A stretch of DNA of 53,974 nt. It comes from JBASRP01 sp044866075 (lineage in GTDB: Bacteria; Actinomycetota; AC-67). A program made the translations under genes and the position numbers. Under the pieces are notes generated by a model. It worked only from the letters and a program-made list of their open reading frames with translations, did no database searches and was not told the origin of the DNA. Shown piece after piece: positions 35,414 through 43,704 of this stretch (positions are counted from its first letter, which is position 1; each line of letters opens with the position of its first letter). The stretch is taken from the NCBI GenBank assembly GCA_044866075.1, contig JBIOTQ010000073.1, positions 1 to 53,974 of the forward strand, in the 5' to 3' direction.

Positions 35414-35854
35414 ATGGGCGTCGAGGACAACAAGAAGACCGTGCAACTCATCGAGGAAGCGTGGAACCGCAGCGACCTCGGTGCGCTGGACCAGCACTTC
35501 GCCTCGAACTTCGACAACAGCGAGTCCGTTCCGCCCGGCGTGCCGGTCGGTTTGGAGATGGCGAAGCAGCTCCACGGGATGTCGATGGCTGCCTTCCCCG
35601 ACCGCAAGACGGAGGTCGTCGAGCTGATCGGCGAGGGCAACCAGGTCGTGGCGCGGATCCACACGACGGGGACCAACAAGGGCGGCGTCCCTTGGTTCGG
35701 AGCGCCGGCGAACGACGCGAAGATCGACTTCGAGTGGATCAGCGTCTACACGTTCGACAAGAAGGGAAAGGTCATCAAGCACCACGGCTTGAACGACGCG
35801 TACCTGCTCGGGATGCAGCTCGGCGTGATCACTCCGCCGCAGATGCCCGGCTGA
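35414..35854 (+). CDS. SnoaL-like (polyketide cyclase fold) protein
   Basis: A 146-aa single-domain protein of the SnoaL/NTF2-like superfamily: KKTVQLIEEAWNRSDLGALD (7-26), then FPDRKTEVVELIGEGNQVVARI (about 61-82) and a closing strand with ISVYTFDKKGKVIKHHG. Such domains are used for varied small-molecule chemistry or binding. The ATG at 35414 is chosen because AAGGGGG lies just upstream; a TTG at 35351 would add 21 unlikely residues. Convergent with the RsbA-type gene. Function cannot be inferred from neighbours. Confidence 0.85.
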   Translation: MGVEDNKKTVQLIEEAWNRSDLGALDQHFASNFDNSESVPPGVPVGLEMAKQLHGMSMAAFPDRKTEVVELIGEGNQVVARIHTTGTNKGGVPWFGAPANDAKIDFEWISVYTFDKKGKVIKHHGLNDAYLLGMQLGVITPPQMPG

Positions 35855-35855
35855 T

Positions 35856-36833
35856 CTACTCGATCCTCATGTAGATCCGGACCACCGACCCGTCGGGGAA
35901 GGTCCGGATCTGCACGAGGTCGCACAACTGGTTCGCGAGCCACACCCCGAGCCCGCCCGTCGACCCCGGCGCGGGGCGCTCGCGCCCGATCAGCGGACGG
36001 TCGATGCGGCCGCCGTCGCTTATCTCGCAGATCAGATAGCGGTCCTCGGACCAAAGCTTGAGCGTGCCCTTGCCGCCCCCATGGCGCAGGCTGTTCGTTG
36101 CGATCTCGTTCAGAGCCAGCACCAGATCGGACGCTCTGTCCGGTGTCATTCCGACGGCGATCGCGCGGCTCCCGACGAACTCGCGCACCCCGCTCAGGTT
36201 GCCGAGCTCGAACGTGGCGACCTCCGGGGTGACGGCGGGGGGAGGGAGCGGAAGGTCGAACGGCGCGGCGATGGCGCTGAGGTCCCTGTACGAGTCGCTG
36301 TGCACCGACCTGCCGTTCGCGCGCACCGTCGGGTGACTACGGTAGGCCTCTTCGATGATGTCGGACGACAGCGTGTTCACGTCGTACGGACAGAGGAGAC
36401 GCCAGCCGGGGGGTCCGTCGAACGCAAGGTTGAGCAACGACTCGTGTCGCTGGGATTCGATCAGCGCCGGAGGGCTCCGGTCGAGCGAGACGGGCTCACC
36501 GATGCCGCGGAACGGACGTCCGGACGGCCCGTGCTCGTTCACGAAGTCCCGCCAGGCCGGGATGATTCGCGCCGGGTTCGACCCCACCTCGACCATGTCC
36601 TCGAAGCGAACGCGCAGCGCGTCCTCCCCGAGCTCCGTCCGGAGAGCGGAGATCTTTGCCTCGTCGACGACGACCAGGATGGGCTCGCCGGCCTCGAGTC
36701 CCTCGCGGATGAAGGCGGCGGTTCCGCTCGTGAACTCCCTGAGTCCGGCGTACAGGAGAGCCTCGTGACTGAACGTCTCAGGCCGTGCCTCGTTGGTGGT
36801 CGCCGTCTGCCGTACGCCGGTCATCTCGCTCAT
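35856..36833 (-). CDS. RsbA-type anti-sigma regulator: MEDS sensor + HATPase
   Basis: A 325-aa protein. An N-terminal MEDS domain (about 20-165; FSHEALLYAGLREF, GEPILVVVDEAKISAL, CPYDVNTL) is linked to a C-terminal GHKL ATPase domain (about 200-320; N-box LALNEIATNSLRHGGG, G-box GLGVWLANQLCDLV), as in RsbA family anti-sigma factors. It should bind or phosphorylate a STAS antagonist and restrain a stress sigma factor. ATG 36833 is preferred; 36824 is possible. A SigF/SigB-type promoter lies 57-82 bases upstream, suggesting control by the sigma factor it regulates. Confidence 0.87.
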   Translation of the reverse strand: MSEMTGVRQTATTNEARPETFSHEALLYAGLREFTSGTAAFIREGLEAGEPILVVVDEAKISALRTELGEDALRVRFEDMVEVGSNPARIIPAWRDFVNEHGPSGRPFRGIGEPVSLDRSPPALIESQRHESLLNLAFDGPPGWRLLCPYDVNTLSSDIIEEAYRSHPTVRANGRSVHSDSYRDLSAIAAPFDLPLPPPAVTPEVATFELGNLSGVREFVGSRAIAVGMTPDRASDLVLALNEIATNSLRHGGGKGTLKLWSEDRYLICEISDGGRIDRPLIGRERPAPGSTGGLGVWLANQLCDLVQIRTFPDGSVVRIYMRIE

Positions 36834-36889
36834 GCCAAAAGAAGCCCCAAACCAAGATAAAAACCCGCACCCCCTCAGCGCGCGTTGTT

Positions 36890-36915
36890 TACCCGAAAAA
36901 AAGGACAAGGAAACC
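36890..36915 (-). promoter_or_regulatory. SigF/SigB-type promoter of the RsbA-like gene
   Basis: On the minus strand GGTTT (36911-36915) and GGGTA (36890-36894) are separated by 16 bases. This matches the mycobacterial SigF consensus GGTTT-N15-17-GGGTA exactly. It lies in the gap after the flavin oxidase stop and points at the RsbA-like gene. Confidence 0.7.
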
Positions 36916-36940
36916 AATCCGCAAGGTTCGTCCCCGAGCG

Positions 36941-38059
36941 TCAGCCGGCAGCGCCGGACACGGTCGCCCACGGGCCTGGCACGTCCCCCCGGCCGGTCGC
37001 GAGCTCCGCGAGCAGGTCGCCAATCGCCGGAGCGAACTTGAACCCGTGGCCGGAGCACGGCGATCCGACCACGACACGGCCGACGCGTCCTATCGAGAAA
37101 TGGTCGTCCGGGGTGGTCGTGTACAGGCAGGAGATGATCGCGGCAGGGTCGGGATTGAGGCCCGGCAGCCATTGCTCGACGTAGCGCGAGACGCGGTCGA
37201 TGCCTGCCGGGTCCGGCGCCGGGCGCAGATCGGGGTCGACCTCAGGGCCCGTTCCATGCTCGCCGACCTTTATCCCTTCGCCCGCCGTCGGTAGCCCGTA
37301 GGCGCCCATCCCCTCGAGCTGCGTAGGACCCGTTCCGGGCGGGAGCCGATGGATAAAGACGGGCCAGTCGATCCCGGTATCGCGCGGGCGGAAGTAGGCC
37401 GGCTGTTCCTGGGTGATCCGAAGAGGCGGCAGGCGGACGATTCCCGCGAGGAGCGGCCCGACCCACGCGCCTGCGGTCACGACGACGACGCCGGCCTCGA
37501 TCGTGGACCCTTCCGTTTCGACGACCATCGCATCGTCCCGGGGCTGGATCATGCGGACGGCTTGTTGGAAGAGGAGTTCGGCCCCGCGCTCGCTTGCGCA
37601 TCGTTGGAAAGCGGCGACGCACGCGTCCGCGTTTAGGACGCCGCCGTCCGGCTGGTACAGGACGTCGCTCTCGATGCGCATACCGCGCCAACGCGCGCTC
37701 GCCTCTTTGGCGGGCAGGAGTTCGAACTGAGCCTCGATGGCGCGCAACGCCGCGGCGATGTTCTCGATGGGTTGCAAATCCCCGAGGTCGATGGCGCCGG
37801 TGCGCGTCAGTAGGGTCTTCCCTGCCTCCGCCTCGATCGATCGCCACCCGGCTAACGCCGTGCGCGCGAGCGCGGCGTAGAGCGTTATCGGGTACCCGAG
37901 CCGGAACACCCGCGAGGCGCCGTGCGAGCTGCCCCGGTCATGCCCAACCGCGAACTGCTCCAACAGGACGGTGTCGACGCCGCGGCGCGTCAGGGCCCAG
38001 GCGGTCGCGGACCCCATGACGCCGGCGCCGATGACGACGACCTCGCGCCGCCGCGCCAT
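36941..38059 (-). CDS. FAD-dependent oxidase of the sarcosine oxidase/N-methyltryptophan oxidase family
   Basis: A 372-aa flavoenzyme of the DAO superfamily. The dinucleotide-binding motif VVVIGAGVMGSATAW is at 7-21, then RGSSHGASRVFR (42-53), typical of monomeric sarcosine oxidase and SolA. C311 in SCLYTTTPDDHF aligns with the cysteine that covalently binds FAD, and SGHGFK (336-341) is the conserved C-terminal mark. Likely oxidises an N-methyl or secondary amino acid. Its ATG directly abuts the stop of the amidohydrolase (no gap), so the two may act in sequence on one compound. Confidence 0.9.
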   Translation of the reverse strand: MARRREVVVIGAGVMGSATAWALTRRGVDTVLLEQFAVGHDRGSSHGASRVFRLGYPITLYAALARTALAGWRSIEAEAGKTLLTRTGAIDLGDLQPIENIAAALRAIEAQFELLPAKEASARWRGMRIESDVLYQPDGGVLNADACVAAFQRCASERGAELLFQQAVRMIQPRDDAMVVETEGSTIEAGVVVVTAGAWVGPLLAGIVRLPPLRITQEQPAYFRPRDTGIDWPVFIHRLPPGTGPTQLEGMGAYGLPTAGEGIKVGEHGTGPEVDPDLRPAPDPAGIDRVSRYVEQWLPGLNPDPAAIISCLYTTTPDDHFSIGRVGRVVVGSPCSGHGFKFAPAIGDLLAELATGRGDVPGPWATVSGAAG

Positions 38060-39280
38060 TCAGGAACGCAGGTCTTTGACGACCCGCCCGCGTTGCAGCA
38101 CGAGCGTCACGCGCGACGGATCGTCGAACAGATCCGGGTCGTTGAGGGGATCGCCCTCGACGGCGATGAGGTCGGCGTCCTTGCCCGGCTCGATCGTGCC
38201 GATGCGGTCCGCGGCGCGCAGGATGCGGGCGTTGGTCGCGGTGGCGCTGACGATCGCCTCCATCGGCCCGAGGATACGGGCCTTCAAGAGGAGCTCGAGG
38301 CCGAAGCGGCTCTGCGTGGGGCCGAACAGATCCGACCCGCTACCTATGGGGATGCCCGCCGCGAACGCGAGCTTCAGCGACGCCGCCATCGCGTCCTCGA
38401 CGCCGGCGAACCGCGGGAGCAGGTCCTCGGGGATCCCCATCTCGCGCCAGTTCTCGTGGGCGATGTGCAGCACGGCGAGCGTCGGAACAAGCGCGACTCC
38501 CGCCGATGCCATCGCCGTCACCGTTTCCTCGTCGAGGAACGTTCCGTGCTCGAAGCACTCGATGCCGGCGGTCAGGCCGTTGCGGATGCCGGGCACCGTG
38601 TGCGCGTGCGCCGTGACGTAGGTGCGCCGGGCGTGGGCCTCGTCGACGGCGGCGCGCAGCTCGTCGACGCCGAACTGCGTGTCCTCGAGCGAGTCGGTGT
38701 ACGACATCACGCCGCCCGACACGCAGACCTTGACCTGCGTCGCGCCGCGGCGCAGCGCCGTCCGGGCGGCGCGCCGGACCTCGTCGGGTCCGTCGCAGAT
38801 CAACGACGAGGTCGACAGGCCGGGCACGCCGGTGCCGTGCGGGTGGAACGGCGCTCCGAAGTCTCCGTGGCCGCCGGTCTGGCAGAGCACGGGCCCCGAG
38901 GGATAGAGGTGCGGGCCCCGCACGACGCCGAGGTCGATCGCTTGCGCGAGCCCGCCGTCGACACCGCCGGTGTCGCGAGCCGTCGTGAAGCCCGCGTCGA
39001 GCAGACGCGAAGCGTTCGCGAAGATCTGCGCCGCCATGACGGCGACCGGCGTCTTCCCGTCGTACTGTGCCGGGATGTCGAGCAGCCCGAGATGCGTGTG
39101 CGCGTCGATGAGGCCGGGGAGCAACGTGTGGCCGGGGAGGTCGACGACGGCCGCGCCTCTCGGCGGATCCCCGTCGATCGCGCGGATCCGTCCCTTGTCG
39201 ACAGCCACTGTGCCCGGACGCGCCGGCGCGCCCGTTCCATCGACGAGCGACGCACCGCGGATGACGAGCGCGTCTGTCAT
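38060..39280 (-). CDS. Metal-dependent amidohydrolase (imidazolonepropionase/prolidase-like)
   Basis: A 406-aa enzyme. An N-terminal beta domain leads to LLPGLIDAHTHLG with the metal ligands H61 and H63. ARDTGG, a KVCVSGG segment with a possible carboxylated lysine, AHAHTVPG and a late GSD (catalytic Asp region) complete the amidohydrolase pattern. No signal peptide. The ATG at 39280 gives the usual amidohydrolase start, although no strong ribosome-binding site is visible. Followed immediately by the flavin oxidase gene. Substrate unknown. Confidence 0.9.
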   Translation of the reverse strand: MTDALVIRGASLVDGTGAPARPGTVAVDKGRIRAIDGDPPRGAAVVDLPGHTLLPGLIDAHTHLGLLDIPAQYDGKTPVAVMAAQIFANASRLLDAGFTTARDTGGVDGGLAQAIDLGVVRGPHLYPSGPVLCQTGGHGDFGAPFHPHGTGVPGLSTSSLICDGPDEVRRAARTALRRGATQVKVCVSGGVMSYTDSLEDTQFGVDELRAAVDEAHARRTYVTAHAHTVPGIRNGLTAGIECFEHGTFLDEETVTAMASAGVALVPTLAVLHIAHENWREMGIPEDLLPRFAGVEDAMAASLKLAFAAGIPIGSGSDLFGPTQSRFGLELLLKARILGPMEAIVSATATNARILRAADRIGTIEPGKDADLIAVEGDPLNDPDLFDDPSRVTLVLQRGRVVKDLRS

Positions 39281-39329
39281 ACCGGCGAGGCTACCGGCGA
39301 GCCTCGCCGCGCGCACGTCGGCGCGGATG

Positions 39330-40061
39330 CTACGGGGTATCGATCGGGGGCGGGGCCCAGGCCGCGTCGTCGAGCAGCTTGCCATCCCGCATCTTGAGGC
39401 GCCGCGCCGCGCGGCGGGCGACGTCTTCGGCGTGCGTCACGAGGATGACCGTCACGCCCTGGTCGGTGGACAGGCGCGCCAGCGCGCCGACGACCTCATC
39501 GGAGGTCGTCGTATCGAGGTTCCCCGTCGGCTCGTCCGCCAGAATCACGCGCGGTTCGTTCGCCAGCGCCCGCGCGATAGCGACGCGCTGCTGCTCGCCG
39601 CCGGACAGGCGCGACGGCAAGTGCTTCGCCCGCGACGCGAGCCCGACGAGCTCGAGGAGCTGGAGCGCGCGCGTGCGCCGCGCGTGTTTTTCGCCGCCGC
39701 GCGGCACCATGGCGATCTCGACGTTCTCCTGCGCGCTGAGCGTCGGGATCAGGTTGAAGCTCTGGAAGACGAACCCGATCGCCTCGCTCCGCAACCGCGT
39801 CAGCGCTTTGTCGTCGAGCTGGGTGAGCTCGCGGCCTTCGAGCTGAACCGAGCCGCCGCCGGCGCGATCGAGCGCGCCGAGCAGTTGCAGCAGCGTGGTC
39901 TTGCCCGATCCGCTCGGGCCTTCGATCGCGACGAGCTCACCTCGTCCGATGTCGAAGGAGACGCCGTCGACGGCGCGGACCTCCTCGCCGCCGACGCGGA
40001 ACGTCTTGCGTGCCTCGCGCAGCCGGTACAGCGGTTCCTCCGTGATCGTCGTGTCGGTCAT
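39330..40061 (-). CDS. ABC transporter ATP-binding protein (MacB/LolD type)
   Basis: A 243-aa ATPase. Walker A GPSGSGKT (48-55), Q-loop FVFQSFNLIP (98-107), signature LSGGEQQR (152-159) and Walker B VILADEP (172-178) with H-loop THAEDVA are all intact. The sequence class is the MacB/LolD/FtsE-like group that powers mechanotransmission or lipoprotein/peptide export rather than substrate uptake. ATG 40061 is chosen because GGGAG lies 6 bases upstream. It lies 13 bases after its permease gene in the same transcript. Confidence 0.95.
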   Translation of the reverse strand: MTDTTITEEPLYRLREARKTFRVGGEEVRAVDGVSFDIGRGELVAIEGPSGSGKTTLLQLLGALDRAGGGSVQLEGRELTQLDDKALTRLRSEAIGFVFQSFNLIPTLSAQENVEIAMVPRGGEKHARRTRALQLLELVGLASRAKHLPSRLSGGEQQRVAIARALANEPRVILADEPTGNLDTTTSDEVVGALARLSTDQGVTVILVTHAEDVARRAARRLKMRDGKLLDDAAWAPPPIDTP

Positions 40062-40074
40062 GGTGTCTCCCATC

Positions 40075-41850
40075 TCATCCGATCGTGCGCAGCGCATCCG
40101 CCGGCGCCAGGCGTGCGGCGCGCCACCCGCCGACGGCACCGGCGAGGAGCCCGCCGATCACCGCGAAACCGACGCCGAGAAGCAGCGTCATGAGGTGCAC
40201 CGGCGCCGTCAGCTGGATCGTCGACGTCGTCGTGACCGCTTGCGTCGACTGGCCGAACAGGGCCGACGCCGCCGAGCCGGCGAATCCGGGCACGCCCGTG
40301 CTCGTCGCCGTCAGCTCCGGCGAGAAGGCGCCGACCGCCCACGCCGCCGCGAAGCCGATCCCGCTGCCGAGCACGCCGCCGAGCAAGCCGATGCCGACCG
40401 TCTCCGCGAGAACTTGCCGCACGACGCGGCCCTTCGACCAGCCGATCGCGCGCAGCGTACCGATCTCGCGCACGCGCTTCGCGATCGAGCTGAGCGTCAG
40501 CAAGACCGCGATCGCGAACGCGGCAACGAGAACGATCACGCCGAGCGCTCCGCCCAGGCGGCTCGCCAGGTTCTTCGCGTCCTTCAGGCTGCCGGTCACC
40601 TGGTCGGCGAGCGACTTTGTCGTCACCACTTGCGCGCCGGGCAGCGCCTCCGAGATCTTGCCGGCCACCGTGTCGACGTCGTCGGCGTCCTTCACCGTCA
40701 CGAGAACCTGCGTGATGCGGCCTTGCTTGCTCGCGAGCTCCTGCAGCGTCGTCAACGGGAAATAGATGTCGGCGGTACTCCCCGTCAGTGTCGGGTTCAC
40801 GAGACCGGCGACCGTGAACGTCTTGTCGTTGATCGTCAGCGTGGAGCCGATCTTCAGGCTGTTCTTCGAGGCGTAGCCGGCGGCCACGAGGATCTGGTCG
40901 GTCGCGCCCTTCGCGATCCAGGTGCCGGACACGAGCTGCTCGGTCGTGACGAGACCTTCGCCCGGGCTCGCCGGGTCGATGCCCGCCGCCGTGTAGCTCG
41001 TCGTCGTGATGTCTGTCGACGGCGGGTTCACCGCTTGCTGGATCGTGCGCAGAGGCGTGATCACGGACGTCTGGTACTGCTGGAACCGCTCCGGCAAACA
41101 CTTCTGGAACGCTTCGCCTCCGCGTTGTCCGCCGCCTCCTCCACCACCACCGCCGCCCGGCGGCGGCCCGATGGTGACGCCGGACTTCTCCAGGCACGAG
41201 CGGAACGCGTTTTGCTCCGCTTCGGTCATCGGCGCCGGGCGGACGGTGGTGGTGATCTTCTCTCCGCCGGTCTGTAGCTCCGCGACGATCTGCGGAACCG
41301 TCCCGGTCTGGTGCTGCGCGAGCAATGTCAGGCCGGAGGTCGCGGACGTCACGCCGTCGATCTTCTCGACCTCGGCCACCGCCGCGTCGGGGAAGCTCAG
41401 CAGCGTCGCCGACAGGAAGAAGTCGCGTGTGAACTTGGTCCCCGGCTTCCCCAGCTTCGACAGGTCCGTGATGAGGTTGGCGTTCTCGTCGAGAAGCGCC
41501 TTCGTGTCCTCGTCGTTGAGCGCCGTGAGCGCCCCGGCCGCGCCGCCGGGTCCCCCGCCGCCGGGCCCAAAGAACCCACCGCCGCGCTGCGGGGTCGTCG
41601 CGGTCGGCGTGGGTGTCGGGGTCGCGCTCGCGCCCGTCGTGGTCGTCGCGCCGACGACGCGCGTGACGAGGATGTCGGTCCCGATCGACCGCAGGGGCGC
41701 CAGGACCTCGTCCTGTGCGTCGTCGAGTCCCTGCGACACGCCGATGATCCCGATCACGAGGCCGACGCCGGCTGCGAGGCCGAGCGCGGTCACGATCGTG
41801 CGGCCGAGCCGCCTCCGCAGTTCGTTGCCGACGTAGCCGACCTTGACCAT
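40075..41850 (-). CDS. MacB-type ABC permease with Gly-rich Cys-flanked external insert
   Basis: A 591-aa FtsX/MacB-type permease. It has one N-terminal helix (about 18-40), a large external domain (about 50-430) and three C-terminal helices (about 440-580). The external domain holds a Thr/Pro tract (70-87), a GGGFFGPGGGGPGG stretch (90-103), and an insert in which C219 and C251 flank ten consecutive glycines (232-241). The CLxxxGV...FxxCLP pattern recalls Cys pairs I know from small actinobacterial lipoproteins. ATG 41850 has GGAAAGGACGG upstream. Lies 19 bases after the VWA gene and 13 before its ATPase. Confidence 0.9.
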   Translation of the reverse strand: MVKVGYVGNELRRRLGRTIVTALGLAAGVGLVIGIIGVSQGLDDAQDEVLAPLRSIGTDILVTRVVGATTTTGASATPTPTPTATTPQRGGGFFGPGGGGPGGAAGALTALNDEDTKALLDENANLITDLSKLGKPGTKFTRDFFLSATLLSFPDAAVAEVEKIDGVTSATSGLTLLAQHQTGTVPQIVAELQTGGEKITTTVRPAPMTEAEQNAFRSCLEKSGVTIGPPPGGGGGGGGGGQRGGEAFQKCLPERFQQYQTSVITPLRTIQQAVNPPSTDITTTSYTAAGIDPASPGEGLVTTEQLVSGTWIAKGATDQILVAAGYASKNSLKIGSTLTINDKTFTVAGLVNPTLTGSTADIYFPLTTLQELASKQGRITQVLVTVKDADDVDTVAGKISEALPGAQVVTTKSLADQVTGSLKDAKNLASRLGGALGVIVLVAAFAIAVLLTLSSIAKRVREIGTLRAIGWSKGRVVRQVLAETVGIGLLGGVLGSGIGFAAAWAVGAFSPELTATSTGVPGFAGSAASALFGQSTQAVTTTSTIQLTAPVHLMTLLLGVGFAVIGGLLAGAVGGWRAARLAPADALRTIG

Positions 41851-41869
41851 CGCCGTCCTTTCCGTTCCG

Positions 41870-42811
41870 TCAGGGGATGCGCTGGAACCACAGCAGGCTC
41901 GCGCCCGCGCCGGCGAGGAGGAAGATCATCGCGAGACCCGCGGCGGCCGCGGTGGCCTCGCGGGTCTCCTTCTCGAACCCGAGCTTAGACCCGAGGTCCT
42001 GATACACGGCCTTCAGCGCGTCGGCATCGGCCGTGCGGAAGTACGTGCCGCCGGTCGTCTCGGCGATGGCTTGCAACTCGGCCTCGTCGAGATCGACCGG
42101 GACCGCGCGTCCGCCGACGTCGAGCGTGGCACCGGCGGTGCCGACGCCGACCGTGAAGACCGGCACCTCGAGGCTCGCGGCCTCCTGCGCAACCTCTTGC
42201 GAGTCGCGCCCCTGGTTCGACGCGCCGTCGGAGAGCAGCAGGACGGCGGCCGGGACCTCCGGCTGGGTCCCGCGCTGGCGGCGGATCTCGTCGAGTGCGA
42301 CCGCCAAGCCATCGCCGACCGCCGTTCCGGCGACGGGCTCGAGCTGGTCGATCGCTTGCTGCGTCGCTTCCCGGTCGCGCCCCAGCGGCGACACCAGAGC
42401 GGCCGTGTTGCTGAACGCTGCCACCGCGACGCGCAGAGGCGCCGGAAGCGCGCGCACGAACGCGATCGCCGCCTCCTTCGCGGCGGTCATCCTGTCCGGC
42501 GAAATGTCGGTCGCGGACATCGACCGGCTCACGTCCATCACGAGCACGATCGCCGCTTGCTCCTTGGGCACACGCGCCGACACCGCGGGTCGCGCCAGCG
42601 CGCCGATCAGCAGCACCACGGTCATGAGCAGAAGAGACGCGGCCGCGTGCCGCCGCCAGCCGGGCCGGCGCGGCGCGACGTCCGCGAGGAGGTTGAGGTT
42701 CGTGAAGCGCACGACATACGCGCGGCGCCGGCGCTGCAGCAGCACGTAGCCGGCGATCAGTAGCGGCACGGCCAGCAGCAGCCAGAGACGCGACCCTGCG
42801 AGGAACGTCAC
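41870..42811 (-). CDS. VWA-domain membrane protein (BatA-like)
   Basis: A 313-aa protein with membrane helices at about 8-25 and 56-75, a von Willebrand A domain (about 85-270) and a C-terminal helix (about 285-308). The MIDAS metal site D93-V-S-R-S97 (DxSxS) is intact, and LLLSDGASNQGRD supplies the later aspartate. The GTG start overlaps the DUF58 stop (GTGA). MoxR-DUF58-VWA sets form chaperone-like modules that insert metals or assemble membrane and envelope complexes. Here the set is followed directly by an ABC exporter. Confidence 0.92.
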   Translation of the reverse strand: MTFLAGSRLWLLLAVPLLIAGYVLLQRRRRAYVVRFTNLNLLADVAPRRPGWRRHAAASLLLMTVVLLIGALARPAVSARVPKEQAAIVLVMDVSRSMSATDISPDRMTAAKEAAIAFVRALPAPLRVAVAAFSNTAALVSPLGRDREATQQAIDQLEPVAGTAVGDGLAVALDEIRRQRGTQPEVPAAVLLLSDGASNQGRDSQEVAQEAASLEVPVFTVGVGTAGATLDVGGRAVPVDLDEAELQAIAETTGGTYFRTADADALKAVYQDLGSKLGFEKETREATAAAAGLAMIFLLAGAGASLLWFQRIP

Positions 42812-43704
42812 CGGCGCATCCTCTTCCGTCGCTCGAGGAAGTGGAGGAGATCGATCATCCAGTCGCGGTCCGTCGAGACGATCAGGTGGCTCGCGCCGGC
42901 CGCGGCGATCGTCTGCGCGCGGCGCGCGCGGTCGGCCTCGACGGCAGCGGCGAACGCCTCCAGCGTCTTGACGCGGTTCGTGTCGATCTCGAGTTGGCGG
43001 CCGGTCTCGGGGTCCTCGAGGACGATCGGACCGATCGCCGGGAGCTCGTGCTCGCGCGGGTCGCGGATCTCGGCCGCGATGACCTCGTGACGGTGCGCCA
43101 GGCGTCGCAGCGGCTGCTCCCACTCGCCGGCGTCGATGAAATCGGAGGCGACGATGATCACCGCGCGACGGCGGGCGACCCGCGCGATCTCGTCGAGCGC
43201 GAGGTCGAGACGACCTCCGGCGCGTTCGCGTGGCGGGTTGTCGGCCACCACCTGCAGGAGGCGAAGAGCGGCGCGACGACCGGTCGAGAGCGGCAGGACT
43301 TGAAGGGGGGAGTCGGCGAAGACCAAGCCGCCGAGCCGGTCGCCGCGCCGCAGAACCAGAACGGCTACGGCGGCGATGAGCTGTTGCAGCAGCGCCTCTT
43401 TGGTGTAGCGCGCGGTTCCGAAGGTCATGGACGCCGACCGGTCGGCCAGCACGAGAGCGCTCGCCTCCCGGTCGGCGTCGTAGACGCGGACGTGGGGGCG
43501 GCCCGTCCGCGCGGTGACGTTCCAGTCGATCGTCCGGACATCGTCGCCCGGCGTGTACTCGCGGATGTCGGCGAGCTCGACGCCCTCGCCGAGCCGGATG
43601 CTGCGGTGCGCGCCGGGCCCGAACCCGTCGAGCCGGCGCGCGAACAGCAGCTCTGCCTTCCGCAGAACGCGATCGGGCGCCAGGAGGTCGAGCTCTGCGG
43701 TCAC
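42808..43704 (-). CDS. DUF58 protein of the MoxR module
   Basis: A 298-aa protein of the DUF58 family. The hallmark EYTPGDDVRTIDWNVTARTG (about 50-69) and LVLADRSASMTFG (about 84-96, a VWA-like DxSxS) are present. It lies between MoxR and VWA with 4-base overlaps on both sides, so the three are translated as a block. It is thought to link the ATPase with the membrane VWA protein. Confidence 0.94.
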   Translation of the reverse strand: MTAELDLLAPDRVLRKAELLFARRLDGFGPGAHRSIRLGEGVELADIREYTPGDDVRTIDWNVTARTGRPHVRVYDADREASALVLADRSASMTFGTARYTKEALLQQLIAAVAVLVLRRGDRLGGLVFADSPLQVLPLSTGRRAALRLLQVVADNPPRERAGGRLDLALDEIARVARRRAVIIVASDFIDAGEWEQPLRRLAHRHEVIAAEIRDPREHELPAIGPIVLEDPETGRQLEIDTNRVKTLEAFAAAVEADRARRAQTIAAAGASHLIVSTDRDWMIDLLHFLERRKRMRR

